33,385 nt of DNA, from NCBI GenBank assembly GCA_947441115.1, contig CANESS010000009.1:1-33385 (forward strand). Reading direction: 5' to 3'. Under the pieces are notes generated by a model. That model ran no database searches, was not told where the DNA came from, and was given only the letters and a program-made list of their open reading frames with translations. The position numbers were made by a program, and so were the translations under genes. This stretch comes from Saprospirales bacterium (lineage in GTDB: Bacteria; Bacteroidota; Bacteroidia; Chitinophagales; JADJOU01). The stretch's first letter is position 1. The number at the start of each line of letters is the position of its first letter. Shown in pieces: positions 10,001-17,300 of this stretch.

Positions 10001-10653
10001 TAAGTCTCAATAGAAATATAGCTAGGTACCAAGTCCTAGACTCTATGCTAATTAGATGTGTAGCTACTAGTAGCAATTTTGGCAAGTGTAAATACCGCGA
10101 CTCTATCAAAGCCGACCGCAGCCGCTATCTGGATGATCTTCGTGTGTCCGCCACTCCTGATAAGATAGAATACGGCTCTACAAGCATATTACAAGCCACA
10201 GCTTCTAATATAGTAGGCTATACTTGGTCACCTGCTAAGACCCTAGACAATAGATTTATCCCAATGCCTGAAGCCAAGCCAGACACAACCACTACCTATT
10301 ATGTCACTGTGCGAGACCCTTTGGGTTGCAGAAGTGGAGATTCTGTAGTAGTCACCGTATTTTACGAAATATGTGATCATCCTGAAGTATATGTACCTAC
10401 AGGATTCACACCAAATAAAGACGGAAAGAACGACGCGCTCTATGTGATGGGAGACAATATTCAGAAAATGCATTTCATGATATACGATCGTTGGGGACAG
10501 TTAATTTTTGAAAGCTATAATCAGAAAAAGGGGTGGGATGGGACCTACAAAGGAATAGAATTAGAGCCTGGTGTCTTTGCCTACTACCTCTATGTAGAAT
10601 GCATTGGCGGAGGCACGAGCAGCCAAAAAGGGAATATTACAATTTTAAAATAG
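4081..10653 (+). CDS. Giant T9SS type B (gliding motility/CHU_C) cargo with SBBP propeller repeats and PKD domains
   Basis: A 2190-aa secreted surface protein. The start is GTG: a stop (TAG at 4048) blocks upstream extension, and residues 2-18 form the signal peptide (ISIALFYVILYPLIGYG). Residues about 25-240 carry the ENKGQW-type N-terminal domain often found before SBBP repeats. Residues about 240-725 are SBBP beta-propeller repeats (YIGGSSFDVPHSLVVD, then GGSADDATYDLCFD). PKD-type domains begin at about 754 (KADFSYTPGC) and 1309 (KADFKANTNC), each followed by a long run of C-x-D-T-rich Ig-like modules. The stretch 754-1308 is repeated as 1309 to about 1865. Residues about 2099-2190 are the CHU_C tail (VPTGFTPNKDGKNDAL, YDRWGQLIFE, WDGTYKG, GVFAYYLYVEC), the signal for export by T9SS and attachment or release at the surface. 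A PorP/SprF gene follows. The likely role is adhesion or gliding; the ligand is unknown. Confidence 0.92.
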   Translation: MRISIALFYVILYPLIGYGHSNGSNKLIYIENKGQWHGNVLYKTSIKNGAIYLENNKITVNVTENKSHKFDSSYDYSKPCQGHVYQIEFLNSLPQPQVSAEKKFDEYFNFFLSENLAQWKGGCQGYEDIRYKNLYPNIDLIISSKYFQPKYTFYLKAGAKVSDIKMKFNGLSNIYLKSNGDLVSSTVLGDIVDERPITFLHQEGQITDVSSNFLLDNNILTFNVGINEIKESQLLEIDPQIIFSSYSGSTGDNFGASATYDFSGHLYGTGLVFAAGYPTTTGAYQTTFGGQSDIGITKFSPTGNARIYSTYIGGSSFDVPHSLVVDQNNRLILLATTSSSNYPTTTGAFRTSFSGGPSLTGIASLNGLGISYPNGADIVITKFNTTGTGLVGSTFFGGSGTDGLGFSTDLVKNYGDGIRGEIETDTFGNIYFASLSNSTNLPTVTGGYKSTNSGGFDGILAKFNTNLTNLLAFTYIGGSADDATYDLCFDNSGNIIAAGGTASSNIGATAGVVNTTYSGNTDGMVVSLNNNLSTLRFASYYGTSDYDQIYFIERDQSNQINLLGQTNHSSSNYYLFNAGYSIPHTGQFVSILNSTATAKVRSTMFGRGNQNPDISPTAFLVDYCDKIFITGWGSNLGSFNTFSLSTSGLPVTSNAFQSTTLGNGFYMMILEGNLSALYYGSFFGGTTTLSQEHVDGGTSRFDKNGIVYHAVCAGCGGQQNFPIYPNAASVVGPTNNSSNCNLGVIKFDFGLPVKADFSYTPGCAPANIKMNNYSHTVSANTQFSWIFSNGVASNVKEPTVAFTNPGIYTAMLIIRDSTSCNKVDTLVKNIVILGTTADTLSDKTICTGSSARIGFTNIVDTGMTFTWTPTTSLDDPTILSPYASPTINTQYRLIIQKTGCTDTFYQRVLIDTPKALTISGDNIACIGSSTTFTCPKYSLGSYDWLPKNMLVQSTRDSATYLFTALPTDITVNYVSEYGCITTTKKTIIGGIPTLNAEADTIACKGDIITLLVKSNFIGGTLSFSPAINVLYQNLDTVRFLFDSSMALIITKTISASCIAKDTLSFKLLKDKLNWQIDSILCFNELARATANTHTNYTINWQPSATLTTPQNTSPAIFNLSNTSRKIYIEAQHNQKSFCQFKDSAFVKFIQVFVKLNADTIKCKDSLVTINHTNSSGTNKQWTPANLLISQTNQTAVFRVPQTGYYKMTVTDSNCVVSDSIRIVILNDMIELTGDTLICPNDIARISATRLPGASYQWTPFPPIIGKSDTSHIRVKTKNPQWFYVHIQDTQKCYVFDSILLKQIDSTQVAKADFKANTNCQNLSINFTNTSRAVSSSPGYNWNFNGQGSSTQTNPSFNFTSYGLQNVTLIIQDNASCNKSDTITQAIYILNNSFTALPTIKSCQGDSVSIGLKGVTDPTATISWTPNTQMSGTNSFNPTVKVNAQTTFRAFITKNGCADTLEQTVLINVPKPLFINGPTTVCNLATVLYTATPYSVGQYNWEPFAQIAYQNRDSARIILTTNRKIKVNYVSDYNCLSSDSLLVQLANASISLQMDTIGCKDEILTLSYSSNIPGGVYSFTPSSNIISSTANSAQYRVDTTRTITVDYRINNACFDTKTLTIKLLEDAVNWQPDTITCRGFNTQAIANISNRWNLTWSPTGLLQSAQGVSPANFGSFVLDSSIFIQASIVNRPTCIFRDTARIRLFENLIQISGPKFNCKDSFVSLQANLIPNTTYTWGPNNALFNANLNSAIFKTDLSRNYFVSARFKNLCTAVDTHFVFAGNPDLRLWADTIVCANDTVSLNATALVGASYTWSNGATTPTTIVTVTQPTIYRLTVLDSNNCRLNDSLHIKLFDPTTLKLLSRDSIVCKFDTVKLSVPNYPKVTYQWVPSLPILSGQGTASIKAWINVDTKFQILATLSRGSSSCFVLDSILMRKDTQFLKISGNQIVCKGDTLTLTATPNNSFTYQWNPLTWISLNRNIARYQVLDSMLIRCVATSSNFGKCKYRDSIKADRSRYLDDLRVSATPDKIEYGSTSILQATASNIVGYTWSPAKTLDNRFIPMPEAKPDTTTTYYVTVRDPLGCRSGDSVVVTVFYEICDHPEVYVPTGFTPNKDGKNDALYVMGDNIQKMHFMIYDRWGQLIFESYNQKKGWDGTYKGIELEPGVFAYYLYVECIGGGTSSQKGNITILK

Positions 10654-10710
10654 CGGCAAGTGGTCAATGGGCAGTGGGCAGTTATTCCGAGGACAAATAC
10701 TTTAAATTTA

Positions 10711-11730
10711 GTGAGATTCTTGATTCTTATAATTTCTATTATTCTAAGTGATAGTTATTGCTACGGACAAGACCTTCATTTCTCACAATACTATCGCACC
10801 CCTATTTTTCTTAATCCAGCGAATACCGGCGCAATGGAAGAAGATGTGCGCGTAATGGCTATTGCAAGAAATCAGTGGGCGACTATCCCTGTAAATTACA
10901 ACTCTATAGGCGTAAGCGCTGACATGAATTTTCCTTTTAAACTCACCAAAGATAAATTCGGGTTGGGTATTCAGCTACTAGCAGATAGAGCAGGAGATTC
11001 TAAGTTTACCACTTTTCAAGCTACTGGCTCAGGGGCTTATCACTTGGTCACTTCAGGTCGCAATTTCATGATACTATCTATTGGGGCCAATGTAAATTAT
11101 ATACAGCGAAGCTATAATCCTGAATTGTTAAAATTCCCCGAACAGTTTAATGGAGACTATTTCGATCCCAGCCTGCCAGTCACAGAGCAGTTTGACAGGC
11201 TCAATCTTGGCTTTTTTGATTTTGGATTAGGCCTGAACTATCAGCAAGTCATACAGGAGCAACATATCATAGCTATAGGTAGCTCTATGCAACACCTCTT
11301 ATCTTCAGAGCAAAATTTTTTAAGAAAATCTACCAATACCCTACTCCAAAATAGAATCAATCTATATATCAATGGTGAATTTAAACTAGGAAAAGGTTAT
11401 AGTTTTATTCCTCTCTTTTTCTATCAGCACCAAGATAAAAAATATGAAATAGTACTAGGTGGTGGATTAGGTATAAATCTAGCACCAAAGAGCAATGAAC
11501 GCAATAAAATTAAACTAGGGCTAGGCTATAGAGCAGGCGATGCTCTCATCCCATGGGTGCAATACGAAATTAAGCGCTCTTCATTTCAGCTCAGCTATGA
11601 CCTCAATAACTCACCCCTACAGATAGCGAGCAATAGCTATGGGGGATTAGAACTCTCTTATGGCTTTCTACTTCGTACCCGCGACCAGAGAGAGCGATAC
11701 TATGATTTCTGTCCTTTTATTTGGTTTTAA
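10711..11730 (+). CDS. PorP/SprF family T9SS outer-membrane protein
   Basis: A 339-aa beta-barrel-type outer-membrane protein. I chose the GTG at 10711 over the track's GTG at 10660. It puts a standard signal peptide directly at the N-terminus (RFLILIISIILSDSYCYG), while the longer version adds 17 residues from a low-complexity spacer. The mature start, QDLHFSQYYRTPIFLNPANTG, is the hallmark of the PorP/SprF family. Aromatic/glycine-alternating strands run to the end (GGLELSYGFLLRTR). In Flavobacterium johnsoniae, SprF is needed to secrete SprB, and PorP/SprF genes commonly follow type B cargo genes, as here. The gap to the cargo stop is 57 nt, so one operon is likely. The inferred job is surface delivery or anchoring of the 2190-aa protein upstream. 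Confidence 0.92.
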   Translation: MRFLILIISIILSDSYCYGQDLHFSQYYRTPIFLNPANTGAMEEDVRVMAIARNQWATIPVNYNSIGVSADMNFPFKLTKDKFGLGIQLLADRAGDSKFTTFQATGSGAYHLVTSGRNFMILSIGANVNYIQRSYNPELLKFPEQFNGDYFDPSLPVTEQFDRLNLGFFDFGLGLNYQQVIQEQHIIAIGSSMQHLLSSEQNFLRKSTNTLLQNRINLYINGEFKLGKGYSFIPLFFYQHQDKKYEIVLGGGLGINLAPKSNERNKIKLGLGYRAGDALIPWVQYEIKRSSFQLSYDLNNSPLQIASNSYGGLELSYGFLLRTRDQRERYYDFCPFIWF

Positions 11731-11941
11731 AGAATAATTAAAACTATGGTTTCAAGCCAAGAAAGCCACAAGATTAATATATAGAACATTATATCTATAT
11801 TGAATGTAAAATAAATAACTGTACTTTAACTGCGAATCTATTTAATACTTCCTACAATAAGAGAATAAAGATTGACGGAAAACTTATAACTCTACACAGA
11901 TTATTATATATTACCTAAGGACTTTACACAGATTTCTGGAC

Positions 11942-12130
11942 ACTCTCACTGCATCAAAGCGCCCACTAACTTTCACATCGCCTCCACTAACTTCTACAAA
12001 GCTTCCACTAACTTCATCAAAGCTCATAGTATCTGCTTCAAAGCGAATATTAACTTCATCAAAGCTTCCACTAACTCCATCAAAGCGAATATGAACTTTA
12101 TCGAAGCTCAAAGTACCAGCATCAAAAGAA
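11942..12130. repeat. Nine-unit degenerate 21-bp tandem repeat
   Basis: Nine consecutive 21-bp units can be laid end to end with no gaps (11942, 11963, 11984, 12005, 12026, 12047, 12068, 12089, 12110). The shared core is CTAACTTCATCAAAGC. Two subtypes occur, one beginning CCACTAAC and the other ATATTAAC. A tenth partial unit may start at 12131 (ATATTAA). Because 21 is a multiple of three, the minus strand reads as a heptapeptide repeat of the type SFDEVSG. There are no unique spacers, so it is not a CRISPR. I read it as a minisatellite in a gene-poor gap rather than as a gene. Confidence 0.85.
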
Positions 12131-12170
12131 ATATTAAGAAAAAGATATAAATATTTAATGGACTGGAAAT

Positions 12171-12206
12171 AAAAAACCCTCTGTGAGATTGCTCTATCAC
12201 AGAGGG
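12171..12206 (-). terminator. Rho-independent terminator of the three-gene T9SS operon
   Basis: CCCTCTGTGA (12177-12186) pairs perfectly with TCACAGAGGG (12197-12206), a 10-bp stem with a 10-nt loop. On the minus strand it is followed by six T residues (12176-12171). It lies 22 bp after the stop of the chimeric gene and has the textbook form. The plus-strand side has only CTTTAAA, so it would end plus-strand transcripts poorly. Confidence 0.88.
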
Positions 12207-12228
12207 CTTTAAATGAACTGCTGGGCGG

Positions 12229-12852
12229 TCATGATTTCCTATTGGTGAAGGAAAGGGATTTGACCTGTGCATATTCAGGGCTAGTGGTGCCGAAGATAGA
12301 ACGGACGTAAAGCTTGACTGCCATGGCTATGTCATAGAGACCAGTCTCTTTTTTATAGAGGACCTTATCTCTGTCGATACGCGTATTGCTGATAGCTGCC
12401 ACGGCTATGGCCACTTTGTTGTTCTTGTCTAGCAAGTCCGTCACATAACTATCCAAATATGCGATTTTGAGGTCGTTTTCGTTTGGTGCAAAAGGGCTAG
12501 TCGCCCAATCAGAGCCATAACTCAAACTATCGCCACCTTCTATCAATCTATGTTTTCCATTGAATATTTTAGACCCATTAGAATAAAGTATTAGACTATC
12601 ATTTTTATCGAATAACTGTACATTACATGCTCCAAGACTGAGAGAATAGCCAAATCTAGTAAGAGTAATTGGATTGTTTTTAAAATTTAAAATTGTCGAT
12701 CCATGTTGTGTTATGTAAAAGTCTGTATCGGGTGTTGAGGTATCCTTTTTAAATTCTGTCTGATAACCAATATACCAAATTTTAGGATTAACCACTTGAG
12801 CGTGGCTAATCCAAAATAAATTGATAAATAGTAAAACTACAATTAATCTCAT
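12229..12852 (-). CDS. Chimeric protein: copied N-terminus of the upstream T9SS cargo fused to an unrelated C-terminal domain
   Basis: A 207-aa product with a signal peptide (residues 1-18, ending WISHAQ). Residues 19-116 match the same region of the adjacent 511-aa protein at about 80 of 98 positions by eye. They share VVNPKIWY, KKDTSTPDT, HGSTILNFK and DKNDSLILYSNGSKIFNGKH. The match stops at GSDW (residues 113-116). The rest (PFAPNENDLKI to the end) is unlike anything else here; RDKVLYKKETGLYDIA and LYVRSIFGTTSPEYAQV resemble, from memory, the C-terminal half of a small conserved Bacteroidota protein of unknown function. GC also shifts at the seam: about 28% over 12601-12720 and about 47% over 12241-12420, hand-counted. 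It has no T9SS tail. The ATG directly follows the stop of the 511-aa gene (TAAATG). It may be a non-functional recombination product, but the frame is intact. Confidence 0.75.
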   Translation of the reverse strand: MRLIVVLLFINLFWISHAQVVNPKIWYIGYQTEFKKDTSTPDTDFYITQHGSTILNFKNNPITLTRFGYSLSLGACNVQLFDKNDSLILYSNGSKIFNGKHRLIEGGDSLSYGSDWATSPFAPNENDLKIAYLDSYVTDLLDKNNKVAIAVAAISNTRIDRDKVLYKKETGLYDIAMAVKLYVRSIFGTTSPEYAQVKSLSFTNRKS

Positions 12853-14388
12853 TTACTTTCTTATTTCAATACGCCTAACCACTTCGTCAGAGTATTTATA
12901 ATCTGTAAATTTTATAAAATAGTATCCATTTGACAACCTTGATAAATCAATATCATGTGCAGTATTCCCATAAACTAATTCTTTACCAAGTATATCATAG
13001 ACAACATAATGAATTGGTCTGATAAATTTAACACCTTTAATGGTACATTTATCTAAAACAGGATTCGGATAGACCTCAATCCTTTCTAACGAATTATCCG
13101 TAATTCCACTCTCTCCACACTTATCTGCCACTGCGCCGAGTTCGTAGTTAGGGTGTTTAGGTAAACCACCAACAAATGTTAGTAATTTGATAGCGTGTTG
13201 TTTAAAATTGCATAAAATACCTGTATCGTTTGGATTTTCGATGACATGCAGAAAACGTGTAGTTTCGGTTGTACTCATGTATATCTTTCCATCATGTGCA
13301 ATTTGGATGACACCTAAATCTGTTGGGATACCTCCAGATTGTCCACTTGGTGTATCGGTATAACCATCGTAATTAGCTATTTTGCGCAGTTTCAATCCAT
13401 TGAAAATATCTGCTTGGTAATATTTATTTCTATTTCCTAAATAGAGTAGCCTACTGTTCGGCGAAAAGCCTCCTGCTCCAGCATAAATTATGGTATCACT
13501 TGTAGGAATAGTAATAACTCTTCTATTTGTTAATCCTCCATTGCAACGGTTAAAATCAAACAATTCTACTCCTAAATGAGTAAATGAAGCAAACATTGAA
13601 CCATCCCAACTAAATTGATTTGTAAAATTCCCTCTCTCTGCATTCCAATCTACTAAATCCCAACCTGATACTAAAGGTTCTGAATGAATTTTAATGCCGT
13701 TGCTATCCAATAGCATGACTATAAAATTTTTCTTTCCATACTCACGAGTAATTATCCACCAGTCTCTTCCATTCCCATGTTTACAGGCGGTTATTGCCTC
13801 TCCTAATTCTCCACTTTTTAGTGCTATTTCTTTTTCTATAACTATTCCTTTACCGCCATTCAAACTCAGATCAACTAAAGAATATACAAGTTTTGGGTTG
13901 TTATTAAAATCACGACTAATAAAAATAGAAATAAAATAATACTGAGCTTCATTTTTGATACTCGGAAGAGCTATCATGGGATTTTGATATGACCCAATTA
14001 AAAAGTGCCCATAATAATTACCGGCAAATATACTTGTACGCCAATCAGAACCATAACTCAGACTATCTCCCCCCTCTACCAATCTATGTTTTCCGTTAAA
14101 TATTTTAGAACCATTAGAGTAAAGTATAAGGCTATCATTTTTATCATACAGTTGTACATTACAAGCTGCAAGACTCAAGGCATATCCAAATCTAGATACA
14201 CTAATTGTACTAGATTTAAAATTAAGAATAGTCGAACCATGTGGTTTAATATAAAAAGCAGTATCTGGGGTTGATGTATCTTTTTTAAGGTCTGATTGGT
14301 ATCCAACATACCAAATTTTTGGATTAACCACTTGTGCATGGTTAATCCAAAAACTTAATAAAAAAATGAAACTTATTATATACTTCAT
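12853..14388 (-). CDS. T9SS type A cargo, WD40-like/propeller surface protein
   Basis: A 511-aa secreted protein. The signal peptide is residues 1-18 (ending WINHAQ). The body (about 20-420) reads like the propeller-type N-terminal region of many Bacteroidota secreted proteins. It has a YSNGSKIFNGKH strand, GGFSPNSRLLYLG, and near the end HDGKIYMSTTETTRFLHVIENPN plus GGLPKHPNYELG, which recalls the 'DGKIY...VINNPN...GLPN' signature of those proteins. Residues about 440-511 form the Por-type T9SS sorting tail: IEVYPNPVLDKCTIKG, then YDILGKELVYG and LSNGYYFIKFTD. The tail directs export and is normally cleaved during anchoring or release. Its ATG follows the stop of the giant gene with no spacer (TAGATG), suggesting coupled translation. 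The ligand or activity is unknown. Confidence 0.88.
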   Translation of the reverse strand: MKYIISFIFLLSFWINHAQVVNPKIWYVGYQSDLKKDTSTPDTAFYIKPHGSTILNFKSSTISVSRFGYALSLAACNVQLYDKNDSLILYSNGSKIFNGKHRLVEGGDSLSYGSDWRTSIFAGNYYGHFLIGSYQNPMIALPSIKNEAQYYFISIFISRDFNNNPKLVYSLVDLSLNGGKGIVIEKEIALKSGELGEAITACKHGNGRDWWIITREYGKKNFIVMLLDSNGIKIHSEPLVSGWDLVDWNAERGNFTNQFSWDGSMFASFTHLGVELFDFNRCNGGLTNRRVITIPTSDTIIYAGAGGFSPNSRLLYLGNRNKYYQADIFNGLKLRKIANYDGYTDTPSGQSGGIPTDLGVIQIAHDGKIYMSTTETTRFLHVIENPNDTGILCNFKQHAIKLLTFVGGLPKHPNYELGAVADKCGESGITDNSLERIEVYPNPVLDKCTIKGVKFIRPIHYVVYDILGKELVYGNTAHDIDLSRLSNGYYFIKFTDYKYSDEVVRRIEIRK

Positions 14389-17300
14389 CTATTTAATTAC
14401 TTGAATATGTGATTTAAAAACAATTTCCTTTTCATCTACTATTCTCAACATATAGATTCCTTCAATCCATGTATTTGTATTTATTACGTGGCGGTTTGTA
14501 TTCATATATTTTGACTCCCGATACAATTCTCTACCCAATACATCTGTGACTATGAATGTCAAATCTAAATCAGGAATATAGCTTAGATGAATATTGGTCT
14601 TATCAGAAGTAGGATTTGGGAATAGACTAAAGCTCAGTTGTCTTTTCTGACTGACTGGTTCGTATTTAATAGGTTTCAATGCTTTGAGCGTGATACCTAA
14701 TGGCGCGCAGAGGATAGAATCATTGTAAATGGTAGTATCTCCTCTCGACCATAGTATACCTCTACTGCGATAAACTCCATCTAATTGTTCAAATGGACAT
14801 CGATTAGCTAGTGAAGTGTATGTTTGAATTTGAACATTATTGAGAACAGTCTGTCCTTGTCCATAGGTTTGATAGTAGATAGCCAAAAACACATTGCGTA
14901 AGGAATCAGAAATACATTCTGGTATTATGGAATCCGATATTATTTGAATTTGCTGTATCTCTGACTGATAGGCAGTATCGGCATGTGCTAATAGGTTTCT
15001 GAATAGGGTGTCTTGTGTCCATATCCACGAGCGAAGCTGTGTTCGCGCCTGCTTTATGGAAGCCAAACTAATGGAATCTATCGCTTTTTTATACGCACTA
15101 TCTAAGCTATATAGTTCTTCCCATGCACTATCAATAGCAGTTTTTAGTTGAATAACTTGTGTAGCGTAAGCCTGTGCGGCGTGATAGGCATTTCTATCTA
15201 TCACATTGATTTGTGTAAATTCATTTATAGAGCCATCTTCCATCTGAGCTAAATAATCTCTAAATATAGAGGTATCTCGGAGTTCAAATTCATAAGGTTT
15301 GATTTTATCATAAAGGTCTTTTCTGTACTGCCATGTGAGCTCAGGCTCAAAGTCTCCAAAGACCATATTATTTATCAATATAGCTGTATCGGTCGTCGTC
15401 ATTTCTATCCCGAATACAGGTTCTGTATTTTTTCCTATAGGTCTGAAACCTCCTCCTCCATCTTTAACTATAATATCACCCTTATTTCCTATGGGAACAG
15501 AAACCCATCCACCTGTGCTTGCAAAAGGACTGCAATTGTTTGTTTCTACTCCATTAGGATTAGTTAAGAAAAACCACCACTGGTTAGTTGTTGCATTTGG
15601 AAATCTTGGATTAGGTAAATACTGAGATGAAAAATTACTATAATAAAAAGTTGTTGGTCTAGCTTGATTACTCTGCGCTTCTCTAAAACAAGTACCACTA
15701 AATGTATTCCCTGCCCAGTAGTGGTCTTTGAGTGTAGAAAGTGTATCGAGTCGTAATCCTAGTCGGTGATTTCTAATGTTATTCTTTGACCAAGTAGAGG
15801 CATCGCAGTTTCCAAAAAATCGTACGCCATTGAATACACTATCGAGTAAATTACAGCTAAACGAACCAGTCGTATTCTCATAATACTGCCCTATAGGAAG
15901 GCTCGGCGTACCAAAGGCAGAAAATCCATAGGTAGGAGAAAATCCCTTGACCGTGTTTTCCTTGTCTATAATATTACCACAGTTGTAATAGTGAATCCCA
16001 TAGCGCATCGCATTGGTCGTGAATCGACAGTTATTGCCCTGCACTCTGACCAATTGATTCTTAGACGCTGTAGGATAGTTGAGTAGATAAATTCCACGAT
16101 GTGCATCGCCTTTTATGATATTATTTTCGACATAGAGAGAACTTTGGTCAAAACTTAAGGTATTTTTCAGAGCTCTGACACTATGTGTTATCACATTGGA
16201 AAATGTATTCTGCTCCACTACTGCCGAAAATCTATCTAATGAATTGTCAATAATATCCACCCCTACATACGCAGGTTTTGTGCTTCCTTCAAACTTACAG
16301 TTTTTGACAGTCAGAGTCTTATTGAGTATATAGCTATGATTGACTTCTGTTACCACGCCATAAGTGACTCCACTGAAGTAAACACCCGACACATTTGTAT
16401 TTTGGTGCTCGGTCGTATAGATACCATTGAGTACATTGCTGATATGAGGAAGTGCATTGGACGAATAACCGCCAAAAATCAAACTACCTTTTTGAGTAAA
16501 CCTATTTCCTTCGGCATAGACCGCATATTCTCGAATAGGTGTAGAAGCCTTATACAGCATATCTCTAAACAGAGTATTATAGACATAGAGTTCAGACCCG
16601 TAGGCAAGAATTCCATTATTCATATTCTCAAAAATATTAGAGGCTGCGTTACCATGACCTAATTGAAGTGTTCTCGTATTTTCAACTATGATACCCGCCA
16701 GTGGCACACCATAGGCTGTGGAAGTGGATACAGTTGGTCTAAATTTGGTGTATTGATTGAGTACTATTCCGTTATATGGAATCTTGACCTTACCAGTAGT
16801 TTGGGTGGTTCCTGAACCTCTAAATTTATTGCCATGAATTGATAGGTAGGTAGGTAAGATTATAGACTTAGGAAATGGCGTACATACATTGATATCGTCG
16901 CCAAATACATGTAAACCGATAAGATTATCTTCAAATAAATTATTAGTAATTGTAGGAATCATCGAACGTCTTATCTCTAATCCTTTATAGCAGTCTCTAA
17001 TTTCGTTATTCGTAAAATTGAGATTAAACCCAAAAACATTTCCATTATTACTACATTCTCTAATAGTTATACCATGTGCCAATTTAGTGCCACAAGTATA
17101 AATTAAATTATTAAGCATAGTGAGGTTATCGACTGAATTTCCATTGCAGTCAGATGGTACATCTATTCTTGCTCCTTCATCTAATACAATGTTGCAATAA
17201 CGAAAATCTGTATTAGAGTTTATAGTAAATGTCCCTTTTATTTTGATACTTTGCTTGGATAGGTTGGTCGAACTCAATCTTCCTGTACTGATAGCCGAAT

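Larger units (their letters stand above)
11731..12228 (+). other. Non-coding gap between convergent T9SS units
   Basis: This 498-bp gap lies between the stop of the PorP/SprF gene and the stop of the chimeric gene on the other strand. It holds a 21-bp tandem repeat (11942-12130) and a strong terminator (12171-12206), both listed separately. The first 210 bp are plain AT-rich DNA in which I see no gene, RNA or terminator for the plus-strand operon. The track's 66-aa ORF here is a translation of the repeat, from a TTG start. Confidence 0.7.

Noticed and set aside
10660-10710. Track start of the PorP/SprF gene (GTG at 10660)
   Set aside because: It would add 17 non-conserved residues from a low-complexity spacer ahead of a complete signal peptide; the GTG at 10711 fits better.
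11911-12111. 66-aa minus-strand ORF from the track
   Set aside because: It starts at TTG and is almost entirely the translation of the 21-bp tandem repeat; no promoter, signal or family resemblance was seen.
11942-12130. CRISPR array
   Set aside because: Units are contiguous and degenerate, with no unique spacers and no cas genes nearby.
16336-16662. 108-aa plus-strand ORF
   Set aside because: Antisense to the beta-helix region of the giant gene; no family resemblance.
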